In this document: positions 1 through 5,185 of the stretch, one piece after another | Position numbering within the stretch: the first letter of the stretch is position 1 | How the letters are laid out: the number at the start of each line of letters is the position of its first letter | Assembly: GCA_947178015.1 (NCBI GenBank) | Contig: CAMWWW010000183.1 | Span: forward strand, 1-5,207 | Source of the DNA: an uncultured Clostridia bacterium | GTDB lineage: Bacteria; Bacillota; Clostridia; Lachnospirales; Lachnospiraceae | Length of the DNA stretch: 5,207 bases | Direction: 5' to 3' | The notes under the pieces: generated by a model | Told to the model about the DNA's origin: nothing | Database searches by the model: none | What the model saw: only the letters and a program-made list of their open reading frames with translations | Position numbers and translations under genes: made by a program

Positions 1-48
1 GACCCTCTGCTTGTAAGGCAGATGCTCTCCCAGCTGAGCTAAGATCCC
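1..48 (-). tRNA. tRNA-Val (anticodon UAC), 5' part only
   Basis: Read on the minus strand from base 48, the sequence fits the first 48 positions of a tRNA with no gaps. It has a 7-nt acceptor strand GGGATCT, TA at positions 8-9, a D arm GCTC/GAGC, and an anticodon stem TCTGC/GCAGA closing the loop CTTACAA. The anticodon is TAC (window bases 13-15), which reads valine codons. The T arm, the 3' acceptor strand and any following tRNAs lie beyond the left edge, so acceptor pairing cannot be checked. It has its own upstream promoter and is probably the first gene of a tRNA transcription unit; that last point is inferred. Confidence 0.93.
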
Positions 49-78
49 ATATTTTCGCATCAACTTGACTGCCTAATC

Positions 79-107
79 AGTATAATATAAGATTTCTTTT
101 TTGTCAA
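79..107 (-). promoter_or_regulatory. Sigma-A promoter for the tRNA-Val unit
   Basis: On the minus strand there is a perfect -35 box TTGACA (102-107), a 17-bp spacer and a -10 box TATACT (79-84). Transcription would start near base 72, about 24 nt before the mature tRNA 5' end at base 48. The -35 box overlaps the last codons of metF: its TGA is the metF stop codon (104-106). No terminator is visible between metF and the tRNA, so metF transcripts could also read into it. Confidence 0.82.
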
Positions 108-973
108 TACCTTTTTAAAATATTTTTAATTCCCTCGCAGATTTTCCCTGCCACAACTGGATTATTCATCGTATATAGATGAATTCCCTCTACATCGTTG
201 GCGAGCAGATCGATAATCTGGCTAAGTGCGTATGCCATACCAGCATCAAACAATGCTTCCTTGTCATTCTCAAATTTACTCAATATTTTTTGAAAGCGCG
301 CCGGAAGCGATGCGCCACAAAGCGTCACCATGCGCTCAATTTGTGCCTTATTGATCACCGGCATAATACCCGGCGTGATAGGCACGCGGATTCCCGCTAT
401 TCGACAGCTTTCTACAAAGGAATAAAACATCTCATTCTCAAAAAAGAGCTGAGAAATCAAAAATTCATCCCCTGCCTCCACTTTTTCCCTTAAATGTGTG
501 ATATCTGCTATGCGATCCGGCGACTGGGGATGACATTCGGGATAACAGGCGCCGCCTACACAAAAACCGCCCTTTTCTTTCAGGTATGCCGTCAGCTCGG
601 ATGCATAGTGAAAATCCTCCTTCGGCGCAAGATCAGGATTCGGATCGCCCCGCAGAGCCAGCACATTTTCCAGTCCATTCTCCTTAAGCACTCTCAAAAA
701 TGCATCTATCTCTTCCTTCGTGTAAGTCAAACAGGTTAAATGAACTACTGGATCAATATGATATTCATTTTTTATTTTTTTCGCCAGCTCGATTGTGCGG
801 TTGTGATCGGAGCTTCCTCCTGCACCAAAGGTAACACTGATAAAATCTGGCTTACATTCACTTAATATCTTTAGTGTCTCATCAATATTTTGCAGTGCGG
901 CGCCTCTTTTGGGTGGGAATATCTCAAAAGAAAGCACTGGTTTTTTCTGTTCAAATTTTTCTCTGATTGTCAT
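104..973 (-). CDS. metF: Methylenetetrahydrofolate reductase (MTHFR)
   Basis: Cytosolic flavoenzyme of 289 aa that reduces 5,10-methylene-THF to 5-methyl-THF, the methyl donor for methionine synthesis. The whole chain reads as one TIM-barrel MetF domain. Landmarks are FEIFPPK at 16-22 (E17 is the catalytic glutamate equivalent), TFGAGGS at 48-54, HLTC at 78-81, LRGDP at 107-111 (D110 matches the conserved folate/FAD-site aspartate), SQLFF at 174-178, PGIMPV at 201-206 and HLYTMN at 265-270. The length matches the short bacterial form without a regulatory domain. The frame stays open upstream to an ATG at 1090, but that start would lie inside the PAP2 gene and add 39 unlike residues. The ATG at 973 has AAGGGGG five bases upstream and gives the usual family N-terminus. 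No MetV or methionine synthase gene is visible beside it. Confidence 0.95.
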   Translation of the reverse strand: MTIREKFEQKKPVLSFEIFPPKRGAALQNIDETLKILSECKPDFISVTFGAGGSSDHNRTIELAKKIKNEYHIDPVVHLTCLTYTKEEIDAFLRVLKENGLENVLALRGDPNPDLAPKEDFHYASELTAYLKEKGGFCVGGACYPECHPQSPDRIADITHLREKVEAGDEFLISQLFFENEMFYSFVESCRIAGIRVPITPGIMPVINKAQIERMVTLCGASLPARFQKILSKFENDKEALFDAGMAYALSQIIDLLANDVEGIHLYTMNNPVVAGKICEGIKNILKRY

Positions 974-984
974 AGTTTCCCCCT

Positions 985-1031
985 TTTCATCAATGAAAGA
1001 GATGCCGCAGATTCGCTCTGTTGCATCTCTT
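985..1031 (-). repeat. Two stem-loops in the metF leader
   Basis: Two inverted repeats fill the gap before metF. The larger has 9-bp outer arms, AAGAGATGC at 1023-1031 pairing with 997-1005 (on the minus strand). Inside is a 2x2 internal loop, then a CAGA/TCTG stem and a GCGAA loop. The smaller is TTTCAT-TG-ATGAAA (985-998), which abuts the GGGGG ribosome binding site at 979-983; the two share their junction bases 997-998. The larger could be a weak terminator for the PAP2 transcript, although the U-tract after it is poor (CTCTTTCATT). It could instead be a structured leader of metF. The pairing is seen directly; the role is not known. Confidence 0.6.
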
Positions 1032-1033
1032 AT

Positions 1034-1039
1034 ATTATA
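1034..1039 (-). promoter_or_regulatory. Possible -10 box for metF
   Basis: There is a perfect TATAAT on the minus strand just after the PAP2 stop codon. The predicted start would be near base 1027, about 55 nt before the metF ATG. At 17-bp spacing the -35 position reads ACCGCT, which does not resemble TTGACA, and the TG ahead of the box lacks the usual one-base gap of an extended -10. If the promoter is real it is weak or activator-dependent. Otherwise metF is transcribed from the PAP2 promoter. Confidence 0.35.
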
Positions 1040-1053
1040 CAATATTTCTGTTA

Positions 1054-1704
1054 TTAAGCGGTTCTTTCTTCCACTTCTCGCTTGCTCCATGCATGTTCTG
1101 TCTTATAAACCATGCGATACATAAATGCGCCGAGCATCCCTGCACCTATGCCATCCAAAACGGAGTGCTGCTTTAAAAATACGGTGGACAGGCAGATAGA
1201 TGCCATCAGTATAAAAGAACCTATCCGAATCACATGATTCTTTTTCAGTCTCTCACTCTTCATAACCGCCAGATGAACCCCAATGGAATTGTAAACATGA
1301 ATACTGGGAAATACATTCGTCGGCGTATCGGTTTTCCACAGCCCAGTTACCATGCTGGTAAAAATATTTTCCCTCTCAAAGCTCATCGGTCTTAGATTAT
1401 GCCCGTTCGGCCATATTGTACAAATAATTAAGCTGATGGTCATGCCGATAAACAAAAAGGCACATAGCCGGTAATAATCTTCCTTATTGGTAAAGAAGAA
1501 AAATAAAACCGCACATGATACATAGGCGAACCACATAAAATATGGAATAATAAAATATTCATTAAACGGAATATAATCATCCAATTTTATATGAACAATG
1601 TTGTAATGTATCACATTCTTTTCCAAGAAGAAAAACCATGGAAGATAAATAAATACATAAAGAAGACACCATGCATGTTTATATTTTGAGATAAAAGCTT
1701 TCAT
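1054..1704 (-). CDS. PAP2-family membrane phosphatase/phosphotransferase
   Basis: Integral membrane protein of 216 aa, with hydrophobic segments near 10-26, 52-71, 79-97, 131-147, 159-177 and 182-200. The PAP2 active-site signature is present: LRP at 104-106 (a reduced C1 motif lacking the usual lysine), PSIH at 133-136, and S173-T-x5-H180-x3-D184, a C3 motif with threonine replacing the usual arginine. H136 and H180 would be the catalytic histidines. These variants resemble the Aur1/inositolphosphotransferase-like branch of PAP2 more than classical undecaprenyl-pyrophosphatases; the substrate cannot be read from sequence. The start at 1704 is chosen because GGAGAGGAG lies just upstream; the frame runs back to 1797, but those extra codons overlap the promoter and palindrome. 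It lies downstream of the glf-glycosyltransferase pair on the same strand, with its own promoter in a 107-bp gap. Confidence 0.88.
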   Translation of the reverse strand: MKAFISKYKHAWCLLYVFIYLPWFFFLEKNVIHYNIVHIKLDDYIPFNEYFIIPYFMWFAYVSCAVLFFFFTNKEDYYRLCAFLFIGMTISLIICTIWPNGHNLRPMSFERENIFTSMVTGLWKTDTPTNVFPSIHVYNSIGVHLAVMKSERLKKNHVIRIGSFILMASICLSTVFLKQHSVLDGIGAGMLGAFMYRMVYKTEHAWSKREVEERTA

Positions 1705-1733
1705 TTTTCTCTCTCCTCTCCCCCTTAACTTGT

Positions 1734-1751
1734 TTTGTACTGCTGTACAAA
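1734..1751. promoter_or_regulatory. Operator-like palindrome at the PAP2 promoter
   Basis: Perfect inverted repeat TTTGTAC-TGCT-GTACAAA with 7-bp arms and a 4-bp spacer. It begins 4 bp downstream of the -10 box (1756-1761) and covers the predicted start site near 1749. That is a classic repressor position. The symmetry suits a dimeric regulator of a TetR- or GntR-like kind, but no regulator gene is present in the window and the family is not identified. As RNA it could also form a short hairpin at the 5' end of the transcript. Confidence 0.6.
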
Positions 1752-1755
1752 GCGG

Positions 1756-1784
1756 ATTATAGCACAGGCAATTTTTATAAGCAA
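1756..1784 (-). promoter_or_regulatory. Promoter of the PAP2 gene
   Basis: On the minus strand there is a perfect -10 TATAAT (1756-1761), a 17-bp spacer and a -35 TTGCTT (1779-1784) that keeps only the TTG of the consensus. The predicted start near 1749 gives a leader of about 45 nt before the ATG at 1704. The imperfect -35 and the palindrome over the start suggest a regulated promoter; that is an inference. Confidence 0.6.
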
Positions 1785-1811
1785 GGGCAGGAGCCAAGAT
1801 TTAAACAATTC

Positions 1812-2840
1812 TTAATTAAATCCAAAGAACTTCTGTGTTATTTTATACCCCATCTCAGAGACTTTGCGGCCTCCCTTGCCGGGCAGATTCATAGTGCGCC
1901 CCATAATTCCATGGCGCAGCTTAAAGTAGAGCCTCTTATCTTTTTTCTTAAGATATTTCCAAAGCTCTTTCTTCTTCTCCAAATTTTCCTGTGTGCCAGA
2001 GCGAATCAACATAATCGAGGAAATTGTCATCATAATCTCCAGATATTGCATCATATAGTGCCTTAGCTTTCTGGAAGGAATCCGCTTCTTATCATAAAGA
2101 TTATATTCATCGATCATAATCTTATTCACTCTGATCTGCTGATCGATTCTGGAAATCATCACCTTCTCATTGACGGACTGATCCTCTCTGCCAATAAAAT
2201 ATCGATAAAAATTGACATCCAGATAATACAAAGTTTTAACATAGGGAAGCGGCTGATACACAAAAATATTATCTACATAGAAAGTGTGCGCAGGAAGCTT
2301 TAACCCGCAGTCCCTCAGCATCTGCGTCCGATAGATAACAGAATGCATCAGAATATACTGCCATTTTGTAAAAACACGAACCTGATCCCAAGTTAAAATC
2401 TCCCCTCTTGGGATCGCCGCGTGGTAGTTCATCACTCTCTTGCGCTTTGCACCCTCCTTCTCATAGACAAAATTTGAGATCAACATATCCAGCTCTGTCT
2501 CTTTCTCCACCATCTCACGGAGCAGATCCAGAACCTGCATATACGCCTTTTCATTTAACCAGTCATCACTGTCAACCACTTTAAAATAAACACCCGTCGC
2601 ATTGGCAAGACCTGTATTTACCGCCTCGCCATGCCCGCCATTCTCCTGATGAATCGCTCTCACAATTCCCGGATGTTCTCTTTCCAGCCGATCTGCTATC
2701 TCACTTGTCCTGTCCTTCTGTGAACCATCATCTACTATGATAATCTCAACCTCATCTCCACCGGGCAGCAGACTCTCCACACAATGCTCCATATAACTCT
2801 CTGAATTATAACAGGGTACTGTTATTGATAACAGCTTCAT
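1812..2840 (-). CDS. Family 2 glycosyltransferase, GT-A fold
   Basis: Predicted 342-aa inverting glycosyltransferase acting at the inner membrane face or in the cytosol. The N-terminal GT-A domain shows VPCYNSE at 8-14, VDDGS at 36-40 (nucleotide binding), QENGGHGEAVNTG at 65-77 and DSDDW at 90-94, which holds the DxD metal/donor motif. YVDN at 188-191 sits where many relatives have the acidic ED motif of the catalytic base, and GREDQSV at 217-223 is a known GT2 element. The C-terminal third (about 250-335) is rich in lysine and arginine with an amphipathic look, which could favour membrane contact. The start at 2840 is chosen over the ATG at 2846 because of ribosome binding site spacing. It begins 12 nt after the glf stop codon, so the two are surely cotranscribed, and UDP-galactofuranose is the likely donor. 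The acceptor is unknown. Confidence 0.92.
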   Translation of the reverse strand: MKLLSITVPCYNSESYMEHCVESLLPGGDEVEIIIVDDGSQKDRTSEIADRLEREHPGIVRAIHQENGGHGEAVNTGLANATGVYFKVVDSDDWLNEKAYMQVLDLLREMVEKETELDMLISNFVYEKEGAKRKRVMNYHAAIPRGEILTWDQVRVFTKWQYILMHSVIYRTQMLRDCGLKLPAHTFYVDNIFVYQPLPYVKTLYYLDVNFYRYFIGREDQSVNEKVMISRIDQQIRVNKIMIDEYNLYDKKRIPSRKLRHYMMQYLEIMMTISSIMLIRSGTQENLEKKKELWKYLKKKDKRLYFKLRHGIMGRTMNLPGKGGRKVSEMGYKITQKFFGFN

Positions 2841-2846
2841 CTTCAT

Positions 2847-2852
2847 CCTCCC
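2847..2852 (-). promoter_or_regulatory. Ribosome binding site that fixes the GT start
   Basis: GGGAGG directly follows the glf TAA stop (2853-2855). It touches the first possible ATG (2844-2846) with no spacer, but lies an ideal 6 nt from the second ATG (2838-2840). The glycosyltransferase therefore starts at 2840, two codons later than the longest reading frame. Confidence 0.75.
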
Positions 2853-4016
2853 TTACTTCCCCGATATCAACTGATCCGCCAAAGAGAGCGCACGCTCCAC
2901 AATAGCATCAATATTATAATATTTATATTCGGCAAGACGACCTGCCAGATAAAAACCGGGATATTCCTTTACCAGATCCAGATAGCGCTGATACAGATTG
3001 CGGTTCTCGTCATTTATAATCGCATAATACGGAATTTCCGTCTCGCTGTCTGTATATGGAATCGGATATTCCTTCATGATCGTCGTCTCACCGGGCAGCT
3101 CCTGCCCTGTCAGTTTCTTAAATTCCGTGATCCTTGTAAAATCCTCGCTGACAGTGTAATTCACCACAGCTTTCTCCTGATAACTGTCCGTGTTAAGATG
3201 CTCAAATACAAAACGCAGAGAACGATACGGCAGCCTGCCATAACAGCAATCAAAGAACTCATCCAATGGTCCTGTGTAAATCACTTTTCCGTCAAATGGC
3301 TCTCCCTTCACATATATCACGCCGCTCTCAAGCTTTACCACATCCTTCGCATCCGTGTTAAGAGACAGCACAATACCCGGATGAGAGAGCATCTCCTCCA
3401 CCATCGGCGTGTAACCATGCAGAGGCATCCCTTGATACACATCCTGAAAATATCGATTGTCTCTGGACAAAAGAACCGGAACTCTTCCCGTCACCTCTGG
3501 GGAGATCTCCTCCGGCTTCTGTCCCCACTGCTTCATCGTATATCGCAGAAAAATATGTTCATACACATATTCTGCCACTGCCTTTAAATCCTCATCCTCC
3601 TGTTCCATAAGCTTTAGAATGGGCACACGGCTTCCCTCTCCAAACGCCTCCACAAGTTTTTTCTCCAAGCTCTGCGCCATCTCTTTGTCATACACCATAT
3701 AAAGTGTATTGAGATTAAACGGAACTGGAATCATCTGCCCATTTACATTTGCCACGACCTCATGGCTGTAATTATACCACTCTGTAAAACGAGACAAATA
3801 CTGATATACTCGTTCCATATTTGTGTGAAAGATATGTGGTCCATACTGATGAATCAGTACTCCATGCTCATCACAAACATCATAACAGTTGCCCGCTACA
3901 TGATCTCTCTTCTCTAAAACCAGCACCCTCTCATTCCCGCGCTCAGCAAGATCTCTCGCCACCACTGCTCCGGCAAAGCCGCTGCCTACTACAATACTGT
4001 CATATTCCCTCTTCAT
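2853..4016 (-). CDS. glf: UDP-galactopyranose mutase
   Basis: Cytosolic FAD enzyme of 387 aa that interconverts UDP-galactopyranose and UDP-galactofuranose, the precursor of cell-surface galactofuranose. The N-terminal Rossmann FAD motif GSGFAG is at 11-16 and is followed by the ribose-binding E35 in EKRDHVAGNCYD. The family hallmark HQYGPHIFHT is at 56-65 and MIPVPFNLNTLY at 95-106. RYTMKQWG at 158-165, RDNRYFQDVYQGMP at 185-198 and TRITEFK at 294-300 carry the substrate-binding arginines and aromatics. GRLAEYKYYNID at 359-370 is the conserved C-terminal FAD/substrate segment. The length fits the bacterial family (roughly 370-390 aa). The frame is intact, with all key motifs. It heads a unit with the glycosyltransferase downstream, and a promoter is visible in the gap after the CPBP gene. 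Confidence 0.97.
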   Translation of the reverse strand: MKREYDSIVVGSGFAGAVVARDLAERGNERVLVLEKRDHVAGNCYDVCDEHGVLIHQYGPHIFHTNMERVYQYLSRFTEWYNYSHEVVANVNGQMIPVPFNLNTLYMVYDKEMAQSLEKKLVEAFGEGSRVPILKLMEQEDEDLKAVAEYVYEHIFLRYTMKQWGQKPEEISPEVTGRVPVLLSRDNRYFQDVYQGMPLHGYTPMVEEMLSHPGIVLSLNTDAKDVVKLESGVIYVKGEPFDGKVIYTGPLDEFFDCCYGRLPYRSLRFVFEHLNTDSYQEKAVVNYTVSEDFTRITEFKKLTGQELPGETTIMKEYPIPYTDSETEIPYYAIINDENRNLYQRYLDLVKEYPGFYLAGRLAEYKYYNIDAIVERALSLADQLISGK

Positions 4017-4023
4017 AACACTG

Positions 4024-4029
4024 TCCTCC
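4024..4029 (-). promoter_or_regulatory. Ribosome binding site that fixes the glf start
   Basis: GGAGGA lies 7 nt before the ATG at 4016 and overlaps the earlier in-frame ATG at 4029-4031, which has no Shine-Dalgarno of its own. glf is therefore called from 4016, giving the N-terminus MKREYDSIVVGSG just ahead of the FAD motif, as is usual in the family. Confidence 0.75.
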
Positions 4030-4058
4030 ATAAATTCTATAAGTTATTATAAGATAAA

Positions 4059-4088
4059 ATTATCTAAAAACACATCATATTTTGTTAA
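4059..4088 (-). promoter_or_regulatory. Promoter of the glf-glycosyltransferase unit
   Basis: On the minus strand: -35 TTAACA (4083-4088), an 18-bp spacer and -10 GATAAT (4059-4064), each one base off consensus. The predicted start is near 4052, giving a leader of about 35 nt. A perfect TATAAT at 4046-4051 is an alternative -10 but has no good -35. The gap is very AT-rich, so chance matches are possible. No terminator for the CPBP gene is seen here, so readthrough into glf is also possible. Confidence 0.55.
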
Positions 4089-4105
4089 TTTTTTATTAAG
4101 CTGTC

Positions 4106-4888
4106 TTATTTCTCCAATTTTCCCTTTTGCTTCCATGCGATCCATGTAAAAGAGAGCACTCCTGTCAACGTAAAAACAAGTGTAAACAAAAGCATCCTGC
4201 TGCCCTTCTCAATCCAGCTCATATCCAAACATTCCGTCATAAGCACAGAAGCCCCATTTGCTACTATATGCGCCAAAATAGGTGCACCTATCGTTCCAAA
4301 TACCTCATAAAGATAAACCAACAAAAGGCCGATAAGAAACGCATAAATAAACTGAACCATATTTCCGTGATACAAGCCAAATAATAACGAAGACGCAAGC
4401 ATTGCCCCTTTTCGATCCCAAAGCTTCTTAAAATTTCCATAAACAAGCCCGCGGAACAAAAGCTCCTCCACAATAGGCGCCGCCAGCACCACCGCCAAAC
4501 ACTCTTCCAGAAGGCTGTTCCCATATATTAACTCCTCAACCTTATCATACCCATGAAACAGCCTCATCAAACCACTCATCTTAATCCAATAATTGAGGGC
4601 GACACACGCCGATATACTCAGCACAACAACGGCAAGAACACCATCAAATGAAATACTCTTTAGCCCGCCTTGTTTCTCTCTATCCAGAAGCCCATCCCGC
4701 CTCATCTGCATCAGACAAAATGGGATTGTAATCAAAGCTGCAAAAAAAGTCCAAAGTACATAATGACTCTGATATAACTCCGCAGAAAAAAATGCAGCCA
4801 CTGAGCTGACACAAATTCCCGCAAAAGAATAAAAGAGTATCATATAGATGGCATGGGTGAGTATTCTTATTTTAGAATTCTGCTTCAT
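4106..4888 (-). CDS. CPBP-family intramembrane metalloprotease (CAAX protease-like)
   Basis: Integral membrane protein of 260 aa with about seven or eight hydrophobic segments, near 10-33, 43-62, 81-102, 125-140, 160-178, 180-195, 199-218 and 232-250. The C-terminal half carries the three CPBP/Abi motifs: VEELLFRG at 140-147 (EExxxR: E141, E142, R146), FGLYHGN at 170-176 (FxxxH, H174) and AHIVAN at 206-211 (HxxxN: H207, N211). The glutamates and histidines are the metal-site and catalytic residues of Rce1-type proteases, so the protein is predicted to be active. Bacterial members process prenylated or hydrophobic peptides, or confer bacteriocin self-immunity; no peptide gene was found nearby, so the substrate is unknown. 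AAGGAG lies 8 nt before the ATG at 4888. The gene has its own promoter and precedes glf by 89 bp. Confidence 0.9.
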   Translation of the reverse strand: MKQNSKIRILTHAIYMILFYSFAGICVSSVAAFFSAELYQSHYVLWTFFAALITIPFCLMQMRRDGLLDREKQGGLKSISFDGVLAVVVLSISACVALNYWIKMSGLMRLFHGYDKVEELIYGNSLLEECLAVVLAAPIVEELLFRGLVYGNFKKLWDRKGAMLASSLLFGLYHGNMVQFIYAFLIGLLLVYLYEVFGTIGAPILAHIVANGASVLMTECLDMSWIEKGSRMLLFTLVFTLTGVLSFTWIAWKQKGKLEK

Positions 4889-4921
4889 ATCACAATCTCC
4901 TTATTTTTTGCCTTTCCGAAC

Positions 4922-4950
4922 ATTATAACATCTTATTCCTATTTTTTCCA
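4922..4950 (-). promoter_or_regulatory. Extended -10 promoter of the CPBP gene
   Basis: On the minus strand: TGT immediately before TATAAT (4922-4927), making an extended -10, with a -35 TGGAAA (4945-4950, 4 of 6) at 17-bp spacing. The predicted start is near 4915, about 27 nt before the ATG. One copy of an 11-bp direct repeat occupies the spacer and another lies upstream of the -35, which hints at regulation. Confidence 0.65.
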
Positions 4951-4975
4951 TCCTTTCTTGCGTTTTATTCCTATT
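4933..4975. repeat. 11-bp direct repeat pair at the CPBP promoter
   Basis: TTATTCCTATT occurs at 4933-4943 and again, identically, at 4965-4975, with starts 32 bp apart (about three helical turns). The first copy lies between the -35 and -10 boxes of the CPBP promoter; the second lies upstream of the -35. A related TTTTATTCC at 5041-5049, shared with 4963-4971, sits in the spacer of the divergent riboswitch promoter. Direct repeats on one face of the helix are typical of response-regulator sites, but the region is T-rich and chance is possible. Confidence 0.5.
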
Positions 4976-5029
4976 ACTCAAAATCTGCCATTCTCATCGA
5001 CTTTACATGCAAATCCAAACAATATACTA

Positions 5030-5058
5030 TTGACATTTTATTTTATTCCATATATACT
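5030..5058 (+). promoter_or_regulatory. Promoter of the TPP-riboswitch transcript
   Basis: Perfect -35 TTGACA (5030-5035), a 17-bp spacer and -10 TATACT (5053-5058): the same two hexamers and spacing as the tRNA-Val promoter in this window. The predicted start is near 5065, about 32 nt before the riboswitch. It is divergent from the CPBP promoter; the two -35 boxes are about 80 bp apart. Confidence 0.82.
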
Positions 5059-5096
5059 CACATAGTATTCACTTTACAGATACAATAAAATACTGC

Positions 5097-5184
5097 AACG
5101 CTAGGGGAGCTTTTTGCTGAGATTATGCCTGCGGGCATTAACCCTCATTACTTGAACCGGATAATACCGGCGTAAGGAAGCATA
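5097..5184 (+). promoter_or_regulatory. TPP riboswitch (THI element)
   Basis: This aptamer binds thiamine pyrophosphate and normally lowers expression of thiamine synthesis or uptake genes. Parts seen in order: P1 strand GCT (5100-5102); GGGG with P2 pairing GGG (5105-5107) to CCC (5142-5144); P3 AGC-ttttt-GCT (5108-5118); the conserved GCTGAGA (5116-5122), which contacts the pyrimidine ring; and P3a ATGCC/GGCAT (5125-5138). Then P4 CTT/AAG (5151-5153 with 5174-5176), P5 CCGG-ATAATA-CCGG (5157-5170), the conserved CGTAAGGAAG, and the closing P1 strand AGC (5179-5181). P1 is short, only 3 clean base pairs. The regulated gene lies past the right edge. Confidence 0.95.
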
Positions 5185-5185
5185 C

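Noticed and set aside
179..739. Plus-strand open frames opposite metF (179-493, 494-739)
   Set aside because: They are antisense shadows of a well-conserved gene, with no ribosome binding sites and no recognisable protein features.
974..1053. SAM riboswitch or T-box ahead of metF
   Set aside because: The gap is only 80 bp, and no S-box core, T-box sequence or strong terminator with a U-tract is present. Only simple stem-loops are visible.
974..1090. N-terminal extension of MetF to an ATG at 1090, inside the PAP2 gene
   Set aside because: The extra 39 residues do not resemble MetF, they overlap the PAP2 3' end and cover the leader stem-loops, and the ATG at 973 has a good ribosome binding site and the standard family N-terminus. 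The open frame there is probably chance.
1705..1797. Longer start for the PAP2 gene at 1797
   Set aside because: The added codons run through a TATAAT promoter and the palindrome, and they precede a strong GGAGAGGAG site placed correctly for the ATG at 1704.
1770..1811. Terminator after the glycosyltransferase gene
   Set aside because: The AAGA/TCTT inverted repeat near the stop is AT-only with an internal mismatch and has no following U-tract.
3198..4018. Plus-strand open frames opposite glf
   Set aside because: The translated sequences are low-quality and His/Arg-rich, lie wholly inside an intact glf gene and show no motif.
4092..4109. Terminator after the CPBP gene
   Set aside because: Only a 4-bp TAAG-ACAG-CTTA stem overlapping the stop codon is found, followed by A-rich rather than T-rich sequence, so it would not terminate.
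4288..4524. Second minus-strand frame within the CPBP gene
   Set aside because: It is a frame-shifted copy of the same DNA, rich in Trp and Arg, and the main frame carries all the CPBP motifs.
4853..5065. Small plus-strand protein upstream of the riboswitch
   Set aside because: The frame spans the divergent CPBP promoter, has no ribosome binding site and ends at the riboswitch promoter. Its hydrophobic look comes from T-rich intergenic DNA.
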